In this document: one piece after another, positions 35,738 through 43,841 of the stretch
Numbering within the stretch: the stretch's first letter is position 1
Layout of the letters: each line of letters opens with the position of its first letter
Assembly (NCBI RefSeq): GCF_000430725.1
Contig: NZ_KE387207.1
Span: forward strand, 70,552-134,551
Source of the DNA: Azohydromonas australica DSM 1124
Lineage (GTDB): Bacteria > Pseudomonadota > Gammaproteobacteria > Burkholderiales > Burkholderiaceae_C
DNA: 64,000 nucleotides
Direction: 5' to 3'
Program-made: the position numbers and the translations under genes
The notes under the pieces: generated by a model
Databases searched by the model: none
Seen by the model: only the letters and a program-made list of their open reading frames with translations
Told to the model about the DNA's origin: nothing

Positions 35738-36619
35738 TCAGAGTGCCATGCGCCCGTCGATGCAGGTGACGGCCTGGCCGGCGACGCGGATGCGTTGCGG
35801 CTCCACGCCCACGCGCACCCGTCCGGCGCGGCCCAGCACCGTGCCTTGGGCAGCGACGTAGTCGTGCCCGATGCGCGGCGCCAGCCCCGAGTCGCGGATG
35901 AACACCGCCACGCAGCCGTTGCCGCTGCCGCACACCGGGTCCTCCTCGATGCCGCAGGCCGGCGTGAAGGAGCGCACCTCGATGCGCGCCGCGCCGCCGG
36001 CCGCGTGCTCGCCGAAGACGGTCACGCCGGTGGCGTTGTCATGCAGGTCCAGGCGCTTCATGCGCGCGAAGTCGGGGCGGCACGCCAGCACGGCCTGCGC
36101 GTCCTCCAGCTGCGCCACGACCCAGCGCGCGCCCACGTCGATCAGCCGCGGTGCCGCCTCGCCGCGCCGCAGGCGCCGGCCCAGGATGGACTCCAGCTCC
36201 GCCACGGTGGCCTCGTCCAGCGGCGTCACCTTGGGCTGCGGCAGCTCGAAGGCGATCCAGGGCGCGCCGCCCTCGCCCGGTTCCAGCTGCAGCCGCACCA
36301 GCCCGACGCTGCACTCCTGCACCAGCATGCCGTCGCGCGCGGCCACGGCGCCGCTTTCCAGCAGCGCATGCGCGCTGCCGATGGTGGGATGCCCCGCGAA
36401 AGGCAGCTCGCCGCCGGGCGTGAAGATGCGCAGCCGGTAGTCGGCCCCGGGCTGCGTGGCGGGCAGCACGAAGGTGGTTTCCGACAGGTTGGTCCAGCGC
36501 GCGATGCGCTGCATCTCCGCGTCGCTCAAGCCCTCGGCCTGCAGGATCACCGCGACCGGGTTGCCCAGGAAGGGCTGCTGCGTGAAAACGTCGACCTGCT
36601 TGAAAGGCGTGCTGCGCAT
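35738..36619 (-). CDS. PhzF family isomerase-like protein
   Basis: 293 residues with the PhzF/DapF-like two-lobe fold: FTQQPFLGNPVAVIL (N-terminal signature with GNP), NLSETTFVLP (the conserved SE, catalytic Glu), FTPGGELPFAGHPTIGSA, and EDPVCGSGNGCVAVF in the second lobe. PhzF isomerises a phenazine precursor in pseudomonads; chromosomal homologues without phz genes, as here, have unknown substrates. The ATG at 36619 has a weak ribosome site. It is divergent from the sRNA and norC promoters. Confidence 0.9.
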   Translation of the reverse strand: MRSTPFKQVDVFTQQPFLGNPVAVILQAEGLSDAEMQRIARWTNLSETTFVLPATQPGADYRLRIFTPGGELPFAGHPTIGSAHALLESGAVAARDGMLVQECSVGLVRLQLEPGEGGAPWIAFELPQPKVTPLDEATVAELESILGRRLRRGEAAPRLIDVGARWVVAQLEDAQAVLACRPDFARMKRLDLHDNATGVTVFGEHAAGGAARIEVRSFTPACGIEEDPVCGSGNGCVAVFIRDSGLAPRIGHDYVAAQGTVLGRAGRVRVGVEPQRIRVAGQAVTCIDGRMAL

Positions 36620-36768
36620 GGGGTGTTTGAGGCTTGAAGGTTGATGGGCCCCGCCGGTGCGGCCGGCGGCCAGGGGCCCGATGCTAGGCAGCGCCGCGGC
36701 GGCGCGACAGGTGCAGTGGCCCGCCAACCCGACCGTTACAGATGCGTTCGCGGGCAGACGCGCCAGTC

Positions 36769-36809
36769 TTGAACCCGTTCAAGGAAATGCGCCGGCAAAG
36801 ACCTACGAT
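36769..36809 (+). promoter_or_regulatory. Dnr/Fnr-type class II promoter 1 (for a small RNA)
   Basis: TTGAA-CCCG-TTCAA (36769-36782), with a TACGAT -10 at 36804-36809. The distance between centres is 31 bases, which puts the box at -41.5 relative to a start near 36817. Confidence 0.7.
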
Positions 36810-36816
36810 GCCACTC

Positions 36817-36988
36817 AGGCAATCGCGAAACGCCGTTGTTGACTCAACCACCCCCAGGAGGTGCCGCCACTGACATCCACCCGATTTGTTCTTTTGTCCT
36901 CCTCTCCGTGTGCAACCACCCCTTTGTCTCCTTTGCCACGGAAGTGTTTTGGGCCGGTGCTCGTTCGTGCACCGGCCCGTTTTCTTTT
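36817..36988 (+). ncRNA. Predicted Dnr/Fnr-controlled small RNA upstream of norC
   Basis: About 172 nt, bounded by a class II Dnr/Fnr-type promoter and a strong intrinsic terminator, and separate from norC, which has its own promoter. No convincing peptide: frames here lack an ATG placed after a ribosome site. Two pyrimidine-rich, weakly structured stretches (TTTTGTCCTCCTCTCC at about 36892-36907 and CCCCTTTGTCTCCTTTGCC at about 36919-36937) are complementary to Shine-Dalgarno sequences, including AGGAGGG of norC. This is the layout of a trans-acting anti-SD sRNA, expected to be made when NO or low oxygen activates the regulator. It is inference from sequence only. Confidence 0.5.
36951..36988 (+). 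terminator. Terminator of the predicted small RNA
   Basis: A perfect 10-bp stem GGGCCGGTGC/GCACCGGCCC (36951-36960 with 36969-36978), an 8-base loop and then GTTTTCTTTT. Confidence 0.9.
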
Positions 36989-37026
36989 CACGGTCGCGAA
37001 AAGCGTGTTGTCAGGTGTTGGCCGAT

Positions 37027-37069
37027 CCTTGAACCGGTTCAAGGAAATTCCTGACTGAATCACTAGGCT
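37027..37069 (+). promoter_or_regulatory. Dnr/Fnr-type class II promoter 2 (norC)
   Basis: The perfect palindrome CCTTGAACCGGTTCAAGG (37027-37044) and a TAGGCT -10 at 37064-37069. The 31-base centre distance again gives -41.5. The norC ATG follows 39 bases later. Confidence 0.8.
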
Positions 37070-37107
37070 GAGTACCTGTCGCAAGTCAAATCTAGGAGGG
37101 CTCCCTC

Positions 37108-37542
37108 ATGAGCCAGAGCAGCGGCGGGTTCACCAAACAGAAAGCCCGCAATATTTTCTGGGGTGGCAGCGTGTTCTTCGCGCTGCTGTTCACCGGCCTG
37201 ATCCTGGACGCGGAGCGGCAGATACCGCAGCGCTCCAATGCCGCGGAGATCACGCCCGCGGTGGCGCGCGGCAAGGCGGTCTGGGAAACGCGCAACTGCA
37301 TCGGCTGCCACACGCTGCTGGGCGAAGGCGCGTACTTCGCGCCCGAGCTGGGCAACGTGCACCAGCGCCGCGGCGGCGAGTTCATCAAGGCCTGGATGAA
37401 GGCGCAGCCCAGCGGCGCGCCCGGCCGGCGCCAGATGCCGCAGTTCAACCTGAGCGAGCAGCAGCTTGACGACCTGGTGGAGTTCCTGAAGTGGACCGGC
37501 CAGATCAATACCGAGAAGTGGCCGCCGAACATCGAGGGCTGA
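37108..37542 (+). CDS. norC: Nitric oxide reductase subunit C
   Basis: 144 residues: one N-terminal membrane helix (about 15-35, IFWGGSVFFALLFTGLIL) and a periplasmic cytochrome c domain with CIGCH and a distal Met in RQMPQFNL. NorC passes electrons to NorB for 2 NO + 2e to N2O. The length matches other NorC proteins (about 145). AGGAGGG precedes the ATG. It is four bases upstream of norB and driven by the Dnr-type promoter described above. Confidence 0.97.
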   Translation: MSQSSGGFTKQKARNIFWGGSVFFALLFTGLILDAERQIPQRSNAAEITPAVARGKAVWETRNCIGCHTLLGEGAYFAPELGNVHQRRGGEFIKAWMKAQPSGAPGRRQMPQFNLSEQQLDDLVEFLKWTGQINTEKWPPNIEG

Positions 37543-37546
37543 CACC

Positions 37547-38989
37547 ATGAAACCCATTGCACTCAAGTACAAGTCGCAGGCCGTCGCGAAGCTGTATTTC
37601 ATCGCCGCCCTGGCGCTGTTCGCCGGCCAGATCGTGTTCGGCCTGAGCCTGGGCCTGCAGTACCTCGTGGGGGACTTCCTCTTCCCCTACATCCCCTTCA
37701 ACCAGGCCCGCATGGTCCACACGAACCTGCTGATCGTGTGGCTGCTGTTCGGCTTCATGGGCGCGGCCTACTACATCGTGCCCGAGGAGACCGAGACCGA
37801 GCTGTGGAGCCCGAAGCTGGCCATCGTGCTGTTCTGGATCTTCCTGACCGCCGGCGCGCTGACCATCGTGGGCTACCTCGCGGTGCCCTACGCCAAGCTC
37901 GCCGAGCTCACGGGCAACGAGCTGCTGCAGACCATGGGGCGCGAGTTCCTGGAGCAGCCGCTGCCGACCAAGGTGGGCATCGTGATCGTGGCGCTCGGTT
38001 TCCTGCTCAACCTGACCATGACCATGCTCAAGGGCCGCAAGACCAGCGTGGGCCTGGTGCTGATGATGGGCCTGTGGGGCCTGGCGCTGCTGTTCCTCTT
38101 CAGCTTCGTGAACCCGCACAACCTGGTGCGCGACAAGATGTACTGGTGGTTCGTGGTGCACCTGTGGGTCGAGGGCGTGTGGGAGCTCATCATGGGCGCG
38201 CTGCTGGCCTTCGTGCTGGTCAAGACCACGGGCGTGGACCGCGAGGTCATCGACAAGTGGCTCTACGTCATCATCGCCTTCGCACTGATGACGGGCATCC
38301 TGGGCACCGGCCACCACTTCTACTTCATCGGCATGCCCGGCTACTGGAAGGTGATCGGCAGCGTGTTCTCGGCGATGGAGCCCATCCCCTTCTTCATGAT
38401 GACGGTCTTCGCCTTCAACATGGTGCAGCGCCGCCGCCGCGAGCATCCGAACCAGGCCGCCGTGCTGTGGGCCGTGGGCACCGCGGTGATGGGCTTCCTG
38501 GGCGCGGGCCTGTGGGGCTTCATCCACACCCTCTCGCCGGTGAACTACTACACGCACGGCACGCAGGTCACGGCGGCCCACGGCCACCTGGCGTTCTACG
38601 GCGCCTACGTGCTGGTGGTGATCGCGATCATCAGCTACGCCATGCCGATCCTGCGCGGCCGCGAGGCCAACCCGCGCCGCGCGCAGTCGGTGGAGATGTG
38701 GAGCTTCTGGACCATGAGCATCGGCATGGGCGTGATGGTGCTGGCCCTCACCGGCGCGGGCATCCTGCAGGTCTGGCTGCAGCGCCTGCCCGAGACCGGC
38801 GCCATGCCCTTCATGGCCACGCAGGACCAGCTCGCCACCTTCTACTGGGTGCGCCTGGCCGGCGGCGTGGTGTTCCTCGGCGGCCTGCTGATGTACCTGT
38901 CGAGCTTCTTCATCAAGGCCTCGGCCGACGAGCTGGAAACCTTCCGCGGCGGCGCCCAGCTCAAGGTGAGCCCCGCGCAACGCGCCTGA
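37547..38989 (+). CDS. norB: Nitric oxide reductase subunit B
   Basis: 480 residues with twelve predicted helices, a heme-copper oxidase relative. His ligands are visible in HTNLLIVWLLFGFMGAAYY, HLWVEGVWELIMGALLAF (His plus FeB Glu), GTGHHFYFIGMP and GHLAFYGAYVL. It holds heme b and the b3/FeB centre that couples two NO molecules. There is no quinol-oxidising N-terminal extension, so this is the cytochrome c-dependent cNor type, consistent with norC. Two strong hairpins follow before norQ. Confidence 0.97.
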   Translation: MKPIALKYKSQAVAKLYFIAALALFAGQIVFGLSLGLQYLVGDFLFPYIPFNQARMVHTNLLIVWLLFGFMGAAYYIVPEETETELWSPKLAIVLFWIFLTAGALTIVGYLAVPYAKLAELTGNELLQTMGREFLEQPLPTKVGIVIVALGFLLNLTMTMLKGRKTSVGLVLMMGLWGLALLFLFSFVNPHNLVRDKMYWWFVVHLWVEGVWELIMGALLAFVLVKTTGVDREVIDKWLYVIIAFALMTGILGTGHHFYFIGMPGYWKVIGSVFSAMEPIPFFMMTVFAFNMVQRRRREHPNQAAVLWAVGTAVMGFLGAGLWGFIHTLSPVNYYTHGTQVTAAHGHLAFYGAYVLVVIAIISYAMPILRGREANPRRAQSVEMWSFWTMSIGMGVMVLALTGAGILQVWLQRLPETGAMPFMATQDQLATFYWVRLAGGVVFLGGLLMYLSSFFIKASADELETFRGGAQLKVSPAQRA

Positions 38990-39009
38990 TCCACAGGTCG
39001 CACGCGGAC

Positions 39010-39104
39010 GGAAAGGGGCCCCGCCCCTTTCCCTTCCCAAGCCGGCCAGCCGCCGGCTCGCGCCCTGAGGCATCGGCGGGCGCACCACGCCCCGATGCCT
39101 CAGG
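39010..39104 (+). other. Two strong intercistronic hairpins between norB and norQ
   Basis: GGAAAGGGG/CCCCTTTCC (39010-39018 with 39024-39032) and a perfect 13-bp pair CCTGAGGCATCGG/CCGATGCCTCAGG (39064-39076 with 39092-39104). Neither has a T-run, so they are more likely mRNA-stabilising or processing elements than terminators. Confidence 0.6.
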
Positions 39105-39141
39105 ACGTACCTTCCCCACAACGCACACAGGACAACGCCCC

Positions 39142-39948
39142 ATGGAACTCGCATCCGCCAGGCAAGTCGCCGCCGTGCCCTTCTACATGGCGCAGGCGGC
39201 CGAATGCGGCCTCTTCGAGCACGCGTTCCGCGAGCGGCTGCCGCTGCTGATCAAGGGCCCCACGGGCTGCGGCAAGACGCGCTTCGTGGAGCACATGGCC
39301 GCACGGCTGGGCCGCCCGCTCATCACCGTGAGCTGCCACGACGACCTCAGCGCCGCCGACCTCGTGGGCCGCCACCTCATCGGCGACGGCGACACGGTCT
39401 GGTGCGACGGCCCGCTCACCCGCGCCGTGCGCCAGGGCGCGATCTGCTACCTCGACGAGGTCGTGGAAGCGCGCAAGGACACCACCGTGGTGCTGCACCC
39501 GCTGGCCGACGACCGCCGCGTGCTGCCCATCGAGCGCACCGGCGAGATGCTGCAGGCCGCGCCCGGCTTCATGCTCGTCATCAGCTACAACCCCGGCTAC
39601 CAGAACCTGCTCAAGAGCCTCAAGCCCAGCACGCGCCAGCGCTTCGTGGCGCTGAACTTCGGCTACCCGGTGGCCGAGGTCGAGCAGCGCATCGTGGAGG
39701 CCGAGGCCGAGGCGCCGCCGCAGCTCGCCGCCACGCTGGTGCGCCTGGCGCAGGCGCTGCGCCGGCTCACCGACCACGACCTGGAGGAGACTGTCAGCAC
39801 CCGGCTGCTGGTGGTGGCCGCGCGCCTGGTGCGCTCCGGGCTGCCGCTGGCCACGGCCTGCCAGGCCGCGATCGTGGACGCGCTCACCGACGACGCCGAG
39901 ACGGCGGCGGCGCTGGCGGAGCTGACGGGCGCCGTCATCGGCGGCTGA
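39142..39948 (+). CDS. norQ: MoxR-type AAA+ ATPase NorQ
   Basis: 268 residues. Walker A is GPTGCGKTRFVEHMA, Walker B is GAICYLDEVVEA, and an Arg-finger region lies near KPSTRQRFVAL. With the VWA protein NorD it forms a chaperone that inserts the non-heme FeB iron into NorB. ATG 39142 has AGGA upstream. It is separated from its partner norD by an inserted ferredoxin gene. Confidence 0.95.
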   Translation: MELASARQVAAVPFYMAQAAECGLFEHAFRERLPLLIKGPTGCGKTRFVEHMAARLGRPLITVSCHDDLSAADLVGRHLIGDGDTVWCDGPLTRAVRQGAICYLDEVVEARKDTTVVLHPLADDRRVLPIERTGEMLQAAPGFMLVISYNPGYQNLLKSLKPSTRQRFVALNFGYPVAEVEQRIVEAEAEAPPQLAATLVRLAQALRRLTDHDLEETVSTRLLVVAARLVRSGLPLATACQAAIVDALTDDAETAAALAELTGAVIGG

Positions 39949-39969
39949 GTTTCCCTGGGCAGTACCACC

Positions 39970-41043
39970 ATGGCTTTCGAAGGTCCGCCGCCGGGGCGTG
40001 AAGACAGCGGCGGCACGGGTGGCGGCAACGCGCCCGCCCCGCGCCGCAAGATGACGGTGCGCAAGCCGACGGCTTCATCCTCGTCCCCCTCGTGGCCGAC
40101 CGTGCGCAACGCGCACCGCCTGCAGCGCCGGCGGCACTGGATGCAGGCCGGCTTCTTCGCCTTCTTCGTGCTGGCGCCGGCGCTGAACCTGCTGCGCTTC
40201 GACCTCAACGAGACCCAGCTCTGGGTGCTGGGCATGCGCTGGTCGCTGGGCATCGACGCCTTCACGGCCGGGCAGATCACGGCGCCGCAGGTGGCGCTGA
40301 ATTTCCTGCTGCGCGCGGTGCTGCCGGCGGTTCTGCTGGTGGGCGGCTTCCTGGCCGTGGCCTGGCGCTGGGGGCGCCTGTGGTGCGGCTGGCTGTGCCC
40401 GCACTTCTCGGCGGTGGAGCTGGTGAACGACCTGCTGCACCGCGCCTGCGCCAAGTTCAGCCTCTGGGACCGCCATGCCACGCCGCGCAGCGACCGGCCG
40501 GCTCGGAAGCGCTGGTGGCCGCTGTTCGCGCTGTCGTGCCTGATCCTGGGCTTCACCTGGGCCGTGACGCTGCTGAGCTACCTGCTGCCGCCGGCGGAGA
40601 TCTGGGGCAACCTGGTGCACGGCACGCCCACGCCGAACCAGGCGAAGTTCCTGCTCATCGGCACGACCGTGTTCACGCTGGAATTCGCCTTCGCGCGGCA
40701 CCTGTTCTGCCGTTTCGGCTGCGCGGTGGGGCTGTTCCAGAGCCTGGCATGGATGGCCAACCCGCGCGGCATGGTGGTGGCCTTCAGCCGCGACCGCGCG
40801 CGCGACTGCCGCGGCTGCGAGACCGTGAAGTCGCCCTCCGGCAGCGCCTGCGACAACGCCTGCCCGATGCGGCTGCACCCGCGCAACATCAAGCGAATGA
40901 TGTTCTCCTGCGTGCAGTGCGGACGCTGCCTGACGGAGTGCGACGTGTCGCAGACGCCGAAGGACAACGAGCCGCTGCTGAGCTGGGAGGAAGGCGAGGC
41001 AGCACGGCGCGAGACGGAGCGGCAGAAGCGGGAGGAGCGGTGA
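39970..41043 (+). CDS. Membrane polyferredoxin, NosR/NapH/CcoG-like
   Basis: 357 residues. A Gly/Pro-rich cytosolic N-terminus is followed by about four to five helices. WCGWLCPHFSAVE is the conserved CxxxCP motif after helix 2, and a second RFGCAVGLFQS site is also present. A C-terminal cytosolic 4Fe-4S domain follows (CRGCETVKSPSGSACDNACP and CVQCGRCLTECDVSQ). Relatives move electrons across the membrane or help copper-site assembly. Its place inside norCBQ-D suggests a role in NorCB maturation or electron supply. It starts 21 bases after norQ and ends 46 bases before norD. Confidence 0.82.
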   Translation: MAFEGPPPGREDSGGTGGGNAPAPRRKMTVRKPTASSSSPSWPTVRNAHRLQRRRHWMQAGFFAFFVLAPALNLLRFDLNETQLWVLGMRWSLGIDAFTAGQITAPQVALNFLLRAVLPAVLLVGGFLAVAWRWGRLWCGWLCPHFSAVELVNDLLHRACAKFSLWDRHATPRSDRPARKRWWPLFALSCLILGFTWAVTLLSYLLPPAEIWGNLVHGTPTPNQAKFLLIGTTVFTLEFAFARHLFCRFGCAVGLFQSLAWMANPRGMVVAFSRDRARDCRGCETVKSPSGSACDNACPMRLHPRNIKRMMFSCVQCGRCLTECDVSQTPKDNEPLLSWEEGEAARRETERQKREER

Positions 41044-41089
41044 TGCAACGGCGCTGCTCCCCCACCGGACCTGATTCCGAGGACAAGCC

Positions 41090-42952
41090 ATGGAAGAACT
41101 CGTAGGCGCCTGGTGGCACCGCGCCGTGACGCGCGTGGCCGACCGCTCGCATCCCGAAGCCGCCGTCGAGCTGCCGCAGGTGCAGCGCGCCATCGGCATG
41201 TTGTTTCGCGGCGCCGGCGGCGCCGCGGCCGTGCGCATCGCGCCGGCCACCGAGCGCCGCAGCGGCGGGCCGCGCGGCTGGCTGCAGCGCATCGCGGGCG
41301 CCGGCGAGCGCGCCGCGCTGCCGCGGCTGGAGCACGAGGTGCTGGCGCTGCCGCCGAGCATCGCCGTGTTCCCCGACACCGCCCTCAACCGCGACCTGTA
41401 CCTGTGGCTGGCGGCGCTGTCGGCCGGCATGGACGAGGCCGCGGCCGATCCGCTCGCCGCGGGCGCGGGCTGGATCGCGCTGAACCTGGCTGCCGGGCGC
41501 CTCGCCTTGCAGCGCTTCCCCGGGCTGCGCGAGCGCCACGCGCGGCTGGTCCAGGCGCACCTGGCGCAGCGCCCGAACCCGCAGCGGCTCAAGGGCCGTG
41601 CCGCCGAGGCCGAGGCCGCCGTGCAGGCCGCGCTGCGCGCCTCGCTGCAAGCCGATGCCGACCTGCCCCTGCCCGGCGTCGAGGTGCGCCCCGACGAGGT
41701 CGCGCCGCTGTGGCTGTGGGTCGAGCACGCGCCCGGGGCGGCGCCCCTGCCTGCGCGGCCGGACGCCGCCATGCCCGAAGGCGGCGAGAAGCGCGCGCCC
41801 GGCGTGACGGACAAGAAGCGCCGCGCCGCGCAGCGGACCAGCGACGACCGCGACGGCAACCCCTTCCTGCTGGTGTTCCGCGCCGAGGCGCTGCTGTCGT
41901 GGAGCGAGCACGTCAAGGTCAACCGCGGCGACGACGACAGCGACGACGGCAACGCGCTGGACGCGGCCAACGACATGGAGAAGCTCTCCATCGCCCCCGA
42001 CGGCCAGACGCTGGCGGCGCGGGTGAAGTTCGACCTGGACCTGCCCAGCGCCAGCGCCGACGACCTGCCGCTGGGGCCGGGCCTGCAGCTGCCGGAATGG
42101 GACTACAAGGCCGGCGTGCTGCGCCCTGCGCATTGCGCGGTGCAGACCTTCGTGGCGCGCCCCGGCGAGGCCTTCGTGCCGCCGCCGGCGCTCAAGGCCA
42201 CGGCGCGGCGCGTGCGCCGGCGCCTGGAGCTGCTGCGCGCGGCGCCGCGCTGGCAGCGCGGCGAGGTGTCCGGGGATGAGCTGGACCTGGACGCCTGGGT
42301 GCGGCTGCAGTCCGACGCCGGCCCGCGCAGCGAGGCGCCCGCGGTGCACGCGCGCCGCGTGAAGTCCGAGCGCAGCCTGGCCACGCTGCTGCTGGCGGAC
42401 CTGTCGCTGTCCACCGACGCCTACGCCACCAACGACGCGCGCGTGATCGACGTCATCCGCGACGCGCTGTTCGTGTTCGGCGAGGCGCTGTCGGCCAGCG
42501 GCGACGCCTTCGAGATGCTGGGCTTCAGCTCGGTGCGGCGCCAGCACGTGCGCATGCAGCACCTCAAGGGCTTCGACGAGGCCTGGGGCGCGGGCCCGCG
42601 TGCCCGCGTGGGGGCCGTCAAGCCCGGCTACTACACGCGCATGGGCGCGGCGATCCGGCTGGCGACGTTGCGGCTGCAGCATCGCGGCGAGCGGCAGCGC
42701 CTGCTGCTGCTGCTCACCGACGGCAAGCCCAACGACCTGGACCAGTACGAGGGCCGCTACGGCCTGGAGGACACGCGCCACGCGGTGCAGGCCGCGCGCG
42801 CGGCGGGGCTGGTGCCCTTCTGCGTGAGCATCGACGACCAGGGCCATGACTACCTGCCCCTGCTCTTCGGCAGCAAGGGCTACGCGCAGGTGCACCGCGC
42901 CACGGAGCTGGTGGGCCGGCTGGCGCAGGTGTACGCGACGCTGACGCGCTGA
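41090..42952 (+). CDS. norD: NorD, von Willebrand A domain protein
   Basis: 620 residues. The C-terminal third is a VWA domain with the MIDAS motif LLLADLSLSTDAY (DxSxS), then LLLLLTDGKPNDLDQYEGRYG, typical of NorD. The N-terminal and middle parts are acidic and largely helical, with a highly charged loop near residue 270 (RGDDDSDDG). It works with NorQ in FeB insertion into NorB. GAGGA precedes ATG 41090. The stop codon lies inside an 8-bp tandem repeat. Confidence 0.94.
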   Translation: MEELVGAWWHRAVTRVADRSHPEAAVELPQVQRAIGMLFRGAGGAAAVRIAPATERRSGGPRGWLQRIAGAGERAALPRLEHEVLALPPSIAVFPDTALNRDLYLWLAALSAGMDEAAADPLAAGAGWIALNLAAGRLALQRFPGLRERHARLVQAHLAQRPNPQRLKGRAAEAEAAVQAALRASLQADADLPLPGVEVRPDEVAPLWLWVEHAPGAAPLPARPDAAMPEGGEKRAPGVTDKKRRAAQRTSDDRDGNPFLLVFRAEALLSWSEHVKVNRGDDDSDDGNALDAANDMEKLSIAPDGQTLAARVKFDLDLPSASADDLPLGPGLQLPEWDYKAGVLRPAHCAVQTFVARPGEAFVPPPALKATARRVRRRLELLRAAPRWQRGEVSGDELDLDAWVRLQSDAGPRSEAPAVHARRVKSERSLATLLLADLSLSTDAYATNDARVIDVIRDALFVFGEALSASGDAFEMLGFSSVRRQHVRMQHLKGFDEAWGAGPRARVGAVKPGYYTRMGAAIRLATLRLQHRGERQRLLLLLTDGKPNDLDQYEGRYGLEDTRHAVQAARAAGLVPFCVSIDDQGHDYLPLLFGSKGYAQVHRATELVGRLAQVYATLTR

Positions 42953-42966
42953 CGCGCTGACGCGCT
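42943..42966 (+). repeat. 8-bp tandem repeat over the norD stop codon
   Basis: GACGCGCT is repeated three times (42943-42950, 42951-42958, 42959-42966), and a partial copy follows. The norD TGA (42950-42952) is within it. Gain or loss of a unit would change only the terminal residues. Confidence 0.8.
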
Positions 42967-43033
42967 GACCCGGCGCGGCTGGGGGCGACACCAAGGCCTT
43001 GGGCTCGGCGCACCGGCGCGGCGTGGCCTCGGA

Positions 43034-43047
43034 TTGACTGACATCAA
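43034..43047 (+). promoter_or_regulatory. Dnr/Fnr-type box upstream of the Crp/Fnr regulator
   Basis: TTGAC-TGAC-ATCAA matches the Fnr/Dnr consensus TTGAT-N4-ATCAA at nine of ten positions. It lies 61 bases before the regulator's ATG, suggesting autoregulation or control by a second Fnr protein. Confidence 0.7.
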
Positions 43048-43107
43048 GCACCAAATCGGGGCTTGCAACCACACTCCCCCGTCCAGAACAAGAGGAGACC
43101 TTTGCCC

Positions 43108-43800
43108 ATGGACCTGCGCCAGTTCGACACCCCGCGCTATCTCTCGGTGCTGCCGCTGTTCAACGCGCTGCAGCCCGTGGAGTTGCAGCGCCTGGCAGAA
43201 GGTTGCGTGCTGCAGCGCTACGCGCGCGGCGAGGCCGTCTACCGCACGGGCGAGCCCTGCGAGGCCTTCCACGTGGTCGTCACCGGGCAGGTGAAGCTGC
43301 ACGCCATCTCGCCCGCGGGGCAGGAGAAGGTGATCGAGCTGGTCGGCCCGGGCAACAGCTTCGGCGAGGCCCTGGTGTTCACGGACAAGCCCTGCGTGGT
43401 CAACGCCACGGCGGTGACGGACTCGCTGCTGCTGGGCGTGCGCAAGGAAACCATGTTCAGCGAGATCTCGCGCGAGCCGCGCTTCGCGCTGCGCATGCTC
43501 GCGGGCATGTCGCGGCGGCTGCACGGGCTCATCCACGACGTGGAGTCCTACGCCCTGCACAGCGGGCTGCAGCGCGTCATCGGCTACCTGCTGCGCGAGC
43601 AGTCGGGCGAAGGCGGCGAAGGTGGCTGCACCGTGTCGCTGCCGGTGAGCAAGGCGACCATCGCCTCGCGGCTGTCCATCACGCCGGAGTACTTCTCGCG
43701 CGTGCTGGGCGAGCTCGAAAGCGCAGGGCTGATCGAGGTGGACAAGCGCGACATCCGCATCCTGGACACCTCGCGGCTGGCGCGCTATCCGATGCAGTGA
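43108..43800 (+). CDS. dnr: Crp/Fnr family regulator, Dnr/NnrR type
   Basis: 230 residues. A cyclic-nucleotide-like sensor domain (GEAVYRTGEPCEAFHVVVTGQVKLH) is followed by a dimer helix and a C-terminal HTH (SKATIASRLSITPEYFSRVLGELESAGLI). The recognition helix has the ExxSR-like E-YFSR arrangement of the Fnr class, which reads TTGA half-sites. It lacks the N-terminal cysteine cluster of oxygen-sensing Fnr, as expected for NO-responsive Dnr. AGAGGAGA precedes the ATG. It sits between the nor and nir operons whose promoters carry matching boxes, so it is the likely activator. Confidence 0.88.
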   Translation: MDLRQFDTPRYLSVLPLFNALQPVELQRLAEGCVLQRYARGEAVYRTGEPCEAFHVVVTGQVKLHAISPAGQEKVIELVGPGNSFGEALVFTDKPCVVNATAVTDSLLLGVRKETMFSEISREPRFALRMLAGMSRRLHGLIHDVESYALHSGLQRVIGYLLREQSGEGGEGGCTVSLPVSKATIASRLSITPEYFSRVLGELESAGLIEVDKRDIRILDTSRLARYPMQ

Positions 43801-43841
43801 GACCGCGGGTGGGGTCGGGCTTTCTCGCCCGGCCCTTGCCC

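Noticed and set aside
35738..36619. Evidence for phenazine biosynthesis
   Set aside because: Only a PhzF-family protein is present and no other phz gene; this family is widespread outside phenazine producers.
36836..37058. Small frames of 65-72 residues over the predicted small RNA
   Set aside because: They run through the intrinsic terminator and the norC promoter, and none has an ATG placed after a ribosome site.
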